Shown here piece by piece: positions 58,000 to 64,000 of a stretch of 64,000 nt of DNA. Each line of letters opens with the position of its first letter. Positions within the stretch are counted from its first letter, which is position 1. The stretch covers positions 24,492,349-24,556,348 of the forward strand of contig CM038702.1 in the NCBI GenBank assembly GCA_021613375.1, written 5' to 3'. Position numbers and translations under genes: made by a program. The notes under the pieces are model-generated. The model saw only the letters and a program-made list of their open reading frames with translations. It was not told where the DNA came from and made no database searches. The DNA comes from Megaleporinus macrocephalus. Taxonomy: Eukaryota; Chordata; Actinopteri; Characiformes; Anostomidae.

Positions 58000-58730
58000 T
58001 TACATTGTCCACCTGAAATTGATTGATGCACAGCGGAAACATGTTCTGTGGTCAAGGCAACCTTTCAGTTTTTGTAAAAAACATGATAGCTGTGTTCTCC
58101 ATGCCGAAGATGAAAAGGACCATCCATATTGTTACCAGCGTAAAGTATAAAATCCTCCATCTGTGAATTCATGATGGACACATTTTAAACACTGATCACA
58201 TTTTGGAGCAACATATGCAGTCTTTTCAGAAACATCCATGCTTATTTCCACATGATCAACACCAAGAAACATTCCACACTTGCTACAACAGCATTCACTG
58301 CATAATCAGATGCAGGTGCTGGATGGGCCTTGATCTCTCATTGAAACACGTGCAAAATACTACAGTAACGGACCTGTACCTTTCTACGGCTGAAGACTTG
58401 TGTCACATAAAAATGGAAAAAAATTCAGTTCAAGTCCTCAGTCCTCAAGCAATTATGAAATGTTTTTCAAAGAAGAGATGATGTAATACAGTGGTAAACA
58501 TGATTCTGCTCCAAGTGTTTTTGGAACGTGTTGCAGACATAACTGGGCGTATATTTGCAAAATTTACTAAAGTTTTTAATGAAAAACATAAAATATTGTG
58601 TTTTTGTACTGATTTTAAATTAATACAGATTAAAGAGAATTATCTGATCACTGCTTTCTGTTTCTGTTTCTTTCTAATTTACATTAATACAGTATGATTT
58701 TATTTCAAGTACTTTTGGTTCATTTCTGTT
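58000..58730 (+). pseudogene. Tc1-like transposase remnant (CAACCCC family)
   Basis: A plus-strand frame to 58150 ends HAEDEKDHPYCYQRKV, and the frame at 58203-58481 starts MEQHMQSFQKHPCLFPHDQH; both match, by recollection, the central transposase region of this family. The 3' part AAGAAGAGATGATGTAATAC and GTGTTTTTGGAACGTGTTGC follows as in 20770-20840. The transposase core is too damaged to function. The right terminus is not seen. Confidence 0.65.
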
Positions 58731-58865
58731 TGCCTGTAAATTATAAAACTTATTAGTAAAACCAAATTATCTGGTATTTTAAAATAAAAAAAACAAGAAT
58801 GAAGTTTTGTCTCTGTGTTTTGTGTATATGGAAAGAAAACATGGTATACTCTAACAACAGTGTCT
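58731..58865. other. Unassigned AT-rich sequence
   Basis: No feature recognised. Confidence 0.4.
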
Positions 58866-59245
58866 CCTCTTACCTGGCTGGTTCTGAACTGTATGCACTC
58901 CTCGAGCCACTGATAGCATGAGGTAGAAGAAAAATAAGTGCTCTTCTTCTGCAGTCAGAGTCATTCACAATTCGCTGTGAATGAGCGAGATTTCCATCAA
59001 AGTTGAACATCTCTAGCCTCTCTGCTCTTTGAGGTCTCCGTGCTAATTGCATGTATAAGACTTCCCGCTGATACTTAATAAGCGTGCTGGTGGCTGTCCC
59101 CTCCAGCTAATAATTCGAGGGAATGCTTTGAGATAAAAAAGGTGAAATTTGAGGAATGCTTCTCTACTTCAGTCAGCGTGGTGGAGCCGGGATTACACAT
59201 TTGATTATGATGATTATGATTTTCAATCCAAGAGTTACTGTTGTC
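58866..59245. promoter_or_regulatory. Possible conserved noncoding block
   Basis: Repeat-free, evenly composed block with CTCCGTGCTAATTGCATGTA, CAGCTAATAATTCGAGGG and GGGATTACACATTTGATTA. Homeobox and OTX-like words cluster within 250 bp. A 60-codon minus frame (58870-59052) has no domain. Untested. Confidence 0.3.
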
Positions 59246-59584
59246 ACCTACAAACACCAAAGCAAGTGGTAATTGTACATATATATTATTTTCTTGCTTG
59301 TAGTTTATTGAAACAAACAATTGCTTTTAAAGTGCAGACAAATATTATTATCTATATCTAAACCTTCGATCTGTACCACATCTGTAAGTAGAAGAGGAAA
59401 GATTACATGACAACTTGAGGATTTTTTTTGTGTTTGTTTAAAAAGCTTTGCAACATTTTTAAAGTCAATACTTCAAAGTCTATTGTGATTGAATGTAAAT
59501 AAAAAATAAATATAATTCTATGCAGAATTAAATACAACATCAATTTGCATTTGATGAATATAGCTTAAAACCAGTTCTTTGGGT
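59246..59584. other. Unassigned AT-rich sequence
   Basis: No feature recognised. Confidence 0.4.
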
Positions 59585-60010
59585 TAATGTATCAAATGCA
59601 GGACACAGATTCAATCACACATCACAGCATCCAGCAGACATGGCCCTGATTAGCCAGCGTGACATCATCAAGCTGTGATATCAGGGAATAATCATGTCTT
59701 AGAAAACCGCCTCAAATGCTGAAGCTTTCTGCTTTTAGCCGTAATTTTATAAAGAAGAGTTAAAAACAGTGACATGACTGAAATATCAAAACATTCAGAT
59801 GACAGTTTCCTGACTGATCAAGGTGACTTCACCCTCCTGTAACCACCTGCGAGCCAGTAATCCAGCTCCAAAATCCACTCACCACTGTTATATTAGCTCT
59901 CTGCTTTGTCCTTTATCTGGCATCTAATTAAAACAGTGATGTGATTCACACATTAGCACAATCAGCAGCTTTTACCTTCTGAGTCCATCTATCTTCAGCC
60001 ATGATGCAGA
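59585..60010. promoter_or_regulatory. Possible conserved noncoding block
   Basis: Repeat-free block with TGGCCCTGATTAGCCAGCGT, GAATAATCATGTCTTAG, TAGCCGTAATTTTATAAAG and CATCTAATTAAAACAG. Candidate regulatory DNA by texture only. Confidence 0.25.
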
Positions 60011-61299
60011 GAGTGATCCAGCTCAAAAAACACCACCCAAATCTTACATTTAAATCACCCACTTAAATGTCCCACTGGACATGTTGGGTCTTGAGCTTCC
60101 CCTCGTCTCTCAAACATCATCTGATTGACTCTGACTCTAAGTTTAGGGCTGGTAATCAGACATTTACAGCTAAAAACAGCTAATCACCACAAAACCACTC
60201 TGAGACTCAGTGTCCATGTGCTTCTTCTCTGCTTCTGTGTAGGAGTGATGGATCAAATAAACAATGGCCAAGTGCACTTTAATCTTTTAATCAAAATGTT
60301 GAACATGTTAAAATCATATTTTAACAGATAAATATCAATACATATTATAAATATTATTTAAAACATTTAGCCAATATTTAGCTGGTTTTAATTTACATTA
60401 TTTTTTAGTTTTAGAAAGAACTGATATTAATCATGCAACCTGAAGTGAAATTAAAAATAAAGTATGTCTTGCTGTGTATCAGGGTTTTGGCACTCAGCTT
60501 TATTCCGAAAGGACTGAAAATAAATAAAATACATGTCTGCCTTATACATTTTTTTTTCAGTCAACAACAAGCAACAGAATAACAGAACAAAATGATCCAA
60601 ATTTATAATATATTAGAATTTTACATTCCACCATATGCCATGTGTGACAGTCCCATGTAAATACTTTATAATTGCCATCATAAATTCACCTGACCAAAAT
60701 AAGTTCAGCCTAACAAAACACAGAAAAACGTTTATTGAAATGGAAGCGATGGTGCATTTAACATTGCAAGCATTGCGGCTCTGGCAGCTGAAAAACACTG
60801 TTTTTGGTCCTTTTTGAAAAAGATCTTTGTAGCCTTGATTAAAAAACTTCTTGTCTTCTATCTCTATGGCTTCTTATCATTAAAGTACATTCATGTAATG
60901 AAAGCTTGACCTAGATAATAGCAGGAAGTGGAACGGTTGCTAAGCAGTGATTGGGGGAGACAATAAAGCGGATGTTTGGGAAAGATTTGGAGAATGTCAG
61001 GATTGTGATTGGCCACCACACAATGACAAGGCTAAAACTGTGCGAGCTTTTTAAACGCTTGTCCAGGCAAGGTGTACATTTTGTCCTAGCTACTCATGTG
61101 GTAGCTGAGCACCCGTCAATAAAGTCCATGTAATGATCAGGACCTGCCTACAGTTTAAGAGGGTTGAAATATTAGAAATATTTCTAATGAATGTTAAATA
61201 TTTTCAATGTTAAAATTGAGCTCATTCATAGTAAAAACTCTCAGGTTAGATACAAATTCTCTAACCTCTCAGTGCTGTCGTTCTTTGCAGCTTTCTATT
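60011..61299. other. Unassigned sequence with an 18-bp perfect palindrome
   Basis: ATTAGAAATATTTCTAAT at 61171-61188 is its own reverse complement. Frames of 60-68 codons (60125-60331, 60613-60817, 60951-61133) have no domains. No repeat recognised. Confidence 0.4.
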
Positions 61300-61575
61300 T
61301 GAAGTCTATTTAGCTGAGTAAACTGCTATAATGTACAGAAGCACACGGATAAGGCTCTGGATTAACAGGACATCATTAACTAGGCCTTAGTGCCATTGAA
61401 CCTGGCAGTGTTTGGTCCCATCAGACTGATTCCTTCTGGACGGCTGCTACGCCAGCAGACACCAACCTGTGTTTACGTACAGGGATTTGTGGCCATCACA
61501 CCTGTTTAAACACACTGTGTGCGCACAGACGTGTTTACTGATAAGATAAGCCCGTTTGTTTGTAAAGATAAAAAA
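61300..61575. promoter_or_regulatory. Possible conserved noncoding element
   Basis: A GC-balanced, repeat-free block containing GTGTTTACGTACAGGG and CGTGTTTACTGATAAGATAA. These are forkhead words (GTTTAC) and a GATA word (TGATAAGATAA). Untested. Confidence 0.3.
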
Positions 61576-63719
61576 GCTAGATGCTGTTTATCAGAGATCA
61601 ACGAGTTACAGAGAGTCCTCTGATGTGATAGGACATGGAAAATCTCTGTTAGATGTGAAATATACTGTACCTAGAAAGATGTTTATGCAGTTCGTACATA
61701 TTAAAGCATTGTGAGAGAAACTCAAGAAAAACATTAAATTAAAGAAATAAGGAAGATATGGGGCCTTTAGTGTTGGACAGTTACTTTAAACCATAAGAGA
61801 GCAGGTGTGTGATGAAGTTGAATGTATAATAATATATTTGATAATAAATAAAACATCCCAAACATTTGTTTCTATTGCGAGACTTTGTGTACCAATTGTA
61901 CTTGATTTTACATTCATTTTCCCCTTTATCGTGCATCAAGTTTATGTACATGTACAGTTTTAGTGACGTCTCAAAAACAATGAATCCAAAAGCCTTAATT
62001 TTCATATTTGTTGTGTTTTGAAACTTGAACAATATTTCCTTACTTCTTTAATTTAATAAACAATATAGGCTCTTTAAAGCTCAAAGCTCAAAACAACCTC
62101 TCCAATACATGCTGTCTGTGTAGAGCAATCCACAATGGCTTTAATTAAATTGATATTTACTACATATGTCAGCAGGATGGCTAAAGGTGTCAGCTTCCTG
62201 TTTTACATGCAGTGAGAATAGCTAGCTGCTTTGTAATGTGTCGCTTATAGTTCTTGTGTGCTGGAGAGGTGCTACTGAGACACATCATCACTTGGGGTGT
62301 TGGAGAGTCACACTGAGATAAACCTCAGTTTTGTGCTGCATTTGCAACACATTCGCTTCAAATAAAAACTATACAGAACAAGACATGTCTGAAAGTCAGC
62401 AGTATGTAGAAACAGGCATACACCAATGAATACTGGTTTACCACACGGACTTGGTCATGCCAGTAATTTTTTTTGATAACCATTAATTTGATCATTATTT
62501 CTTATCAATATTTTTGAAAAGAAGCAAACATGACTCAGCATATGTCAATGTACAGAGTCAGTAAAAAATAATTTGGCTGATAATTCCTAATGACCGTTTT
62601 TGATATGAATAATCATTCGTAATAAATTAGGGCTGATTCAAGTTTATAATACTGTTTTGTATTTAATAGAAAACTACAGTAAAACTTACTTACTTACTAC
62701 TTAAGCAACTATGTTTAACAACCATGGGATACTAGGTAATTACTCAGTAGGTAATAGTCAACTAATGATTGGAATAGTTAATTGCTAACTAACTACTGAG
62801 TCTCATAGAGAGCTACTTATTTATTAATTTATTGATAAATTCAACATTAAATGCTGAAATGTTCCTGGTGAGCTACTAACTGATGTAGTTCACTACAGAT
62901 ATACACTACACAGTGTGCAGTATTTAAACTATAAAGGATTATATCTGCATTATTACTAACTATAGATACAGATCTCCTCAGCACCACACCATACTATACC
63001 ATGCTGACTGGTGTCCATTATGTTTGTTTCAGTCAGCAACAGTGGACACATGCACATCTTTATATTTTTATCCATGTGAACAAATTTGCACATCAGCCTA
63101 CAAATAAGACAGCTGCTAAACTACTACACTGCTTAGTCAACCAGGCTGCTTTTTTTAGGATAGGAATCTTGTTTTCTGCAAGAGCTTATGTTCCAGTGTT
63201 GTTTCTTCTAAACAGAAGTACTCTTGAGGGCCAGTTGAAGAGATGGCGTACAGAAATATTTGACTGTGTATATGCCCTACTTCCAAATTTGGTGCTGAGT
63301 GTTGTTGTTATATAATTATTATATGTTAGGCATGTTAGATGCTCATCATTTATAGTTCATTATGAACTAGAAGGTAAAACACATGGTAACATTACTGATG
63401 AATGAGGTGAATTAGTCTTTCTTAGGACTTCATTATCTGGAACAGTATTATAAAGTGAAATACATTGTCATAAACATTCCAATAAAGTGATGTACTGTAG
63501 TGCAAATAACATATTATTAAATATTATTACTCAAAAAAGAGGAAATAATTTATTTTTAAGTTGTTTTTATTTGTGTACAACCATGGTATAATAACACAAA
63601 GAAACAAAACTAAATCAAAATTACACCTAACTACTAAAGTAGATCTGAGACTGATCACAGTATGGTCTGCTTGTACATTAGTTACTCAGTTTTATACCTA
63701 AAGTACAAGATTTTGTTAT
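61576..63719. other. Unassigned AT-rich sequence
   Basis: The longest frame (63001-63315, 104 codons, starting MLTGVHYVCFSQQQWTHA) shows no domain. No repeat family recognised. Confidence 0.35.
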
Positions 63720-63721
63720 GT

Positions 63722-63990
63722 TTAATACATTTACAGCATTTAGCAGATGCTTTTATCCAGATCAACTTACACATGTGCTATGAGTTCACTTAAAGTATGA
63801 ATCTCTAGCTAGTACAAACAGGTATAAGTCCAAACTACCCTTGAGTTCAAAAGAGAAGAGAATAAAATACAGGGTTACATACAGTATAAGGGAATGTTCA
63901 TACCTAGAAGATAAAAGAGTTAAGCGTAGCATAAGTGCAATATGATGCATTTCAAATACATTAGATTAGTCCTCATGAGTGTTTCACAAA
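63722..63990. repeat. Dispersed fish repeat (GCATTTAGCAGATGCTTTTA type)
   Basis: TACAGCATTTAGCAGATGCT, then TTTATCCAGATCAACTTACA, is the start of a very widespread fish repeat (usually AGCAGACGCTCTTATCCAGA-GCGACTTACA). The following 200 bp are consistent with its body, but no end was identified before the window edge. Confidence 0.6.
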
Positions 63991-64000
63991 TAGATGGTGG

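Noticed and set aside
1..64000. CRISPR array, operon, phage or bacterial defence system
   Set aside because: No regular spacer-repeat array; sequence is eukaryotic with SINEs, LINEs and Tc1-like elements.
1..64000. tRNA genes
   Set aside because: A- and B-box words occur only inside SINE copies; no complete cloverleaf was seen.

Overview
This window looks like intergenic or deep intronic DNA from a teleost fish. It is AT-rich (by eye), has long dinucleotide microsatellites and no operon structure, and every recognisable coding sequence is a transposon remnant. The repeat families point the same way: V-SINE/DANA-type SINEs, CR1/L2-group and L1 LINEs, many decayed Tc1-like elements, hAT-like elements and a TTATGGG-side minisatellite typical of fish. 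Two copies of a repeat with a 'low-copy AATTCAATT ... TATTTGTATAG' end suggest an ostariophysan (characin or catfish relative). That placement is inference from recalled repeat families, not from a search. No host protein-coding gene could be supported.

Layout. 1-5.6 kb: microsatellite, a V-SINE with a perfect 10-bp target duplication, one dispersed repeat and two possible conserved noncoding blocks. 5.6-6.8 kb: a Tc1-like element with readable transposase fragments. 7-10.5 kb: GA microsatellite, possible regulatory blocks, a LINE 3' end. 10.5-11.7 kb: a terminal-inverted-repeat element touching an LTR-like segment. 13.5-17.5 kb: degenerate repeats and a nearly full-length but frameshifted CR1/L2-group LINE with endonuclease and reverse transcriptase. 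20-21 and 25.9-27.1 kb: two copies of a second Tc1-like family. 24.0-24.8 kb: a TIR-bounded element whose interior is a degenerate GGTTAG array. 28.8-34.8 kb: LINE 3' end, two hAT-like elements each carrying a V-SINE, a GGTTGCTA minisatellite, and MITEs. 35-45 kb: long AT microsatellites, a possible solo LTR, LINE and Tc1 fragments, another hAT-like candidate. 46-53 kb: dispersed repeats and two more Tc1-like elements. 53.4-54.6 kb: a 5'-truncated L1 with a G-quadruplex-type tract in its 3' UTR. 54.7-64 kb: two V-SINEs, a Tc1-like remnant, a dispersed repeat, and possible conserved noncoding blocks.

How it works together. The window records serial transposition rather than a pathway. The clearest history is at 32.5-33.9 kb: a hAT-like element with an exact 8-bp duplication inserted between tandem MITE copies and was itself hit by a SINE. 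The non-repetitive stretches that are richer in GC and contain homeobox- or GATA-like words could be cis-regulatory elements of a neighbouring gene outside the window, but this needs cross-species alignment. I found no convincing new protein system; the most interesting items are structural.
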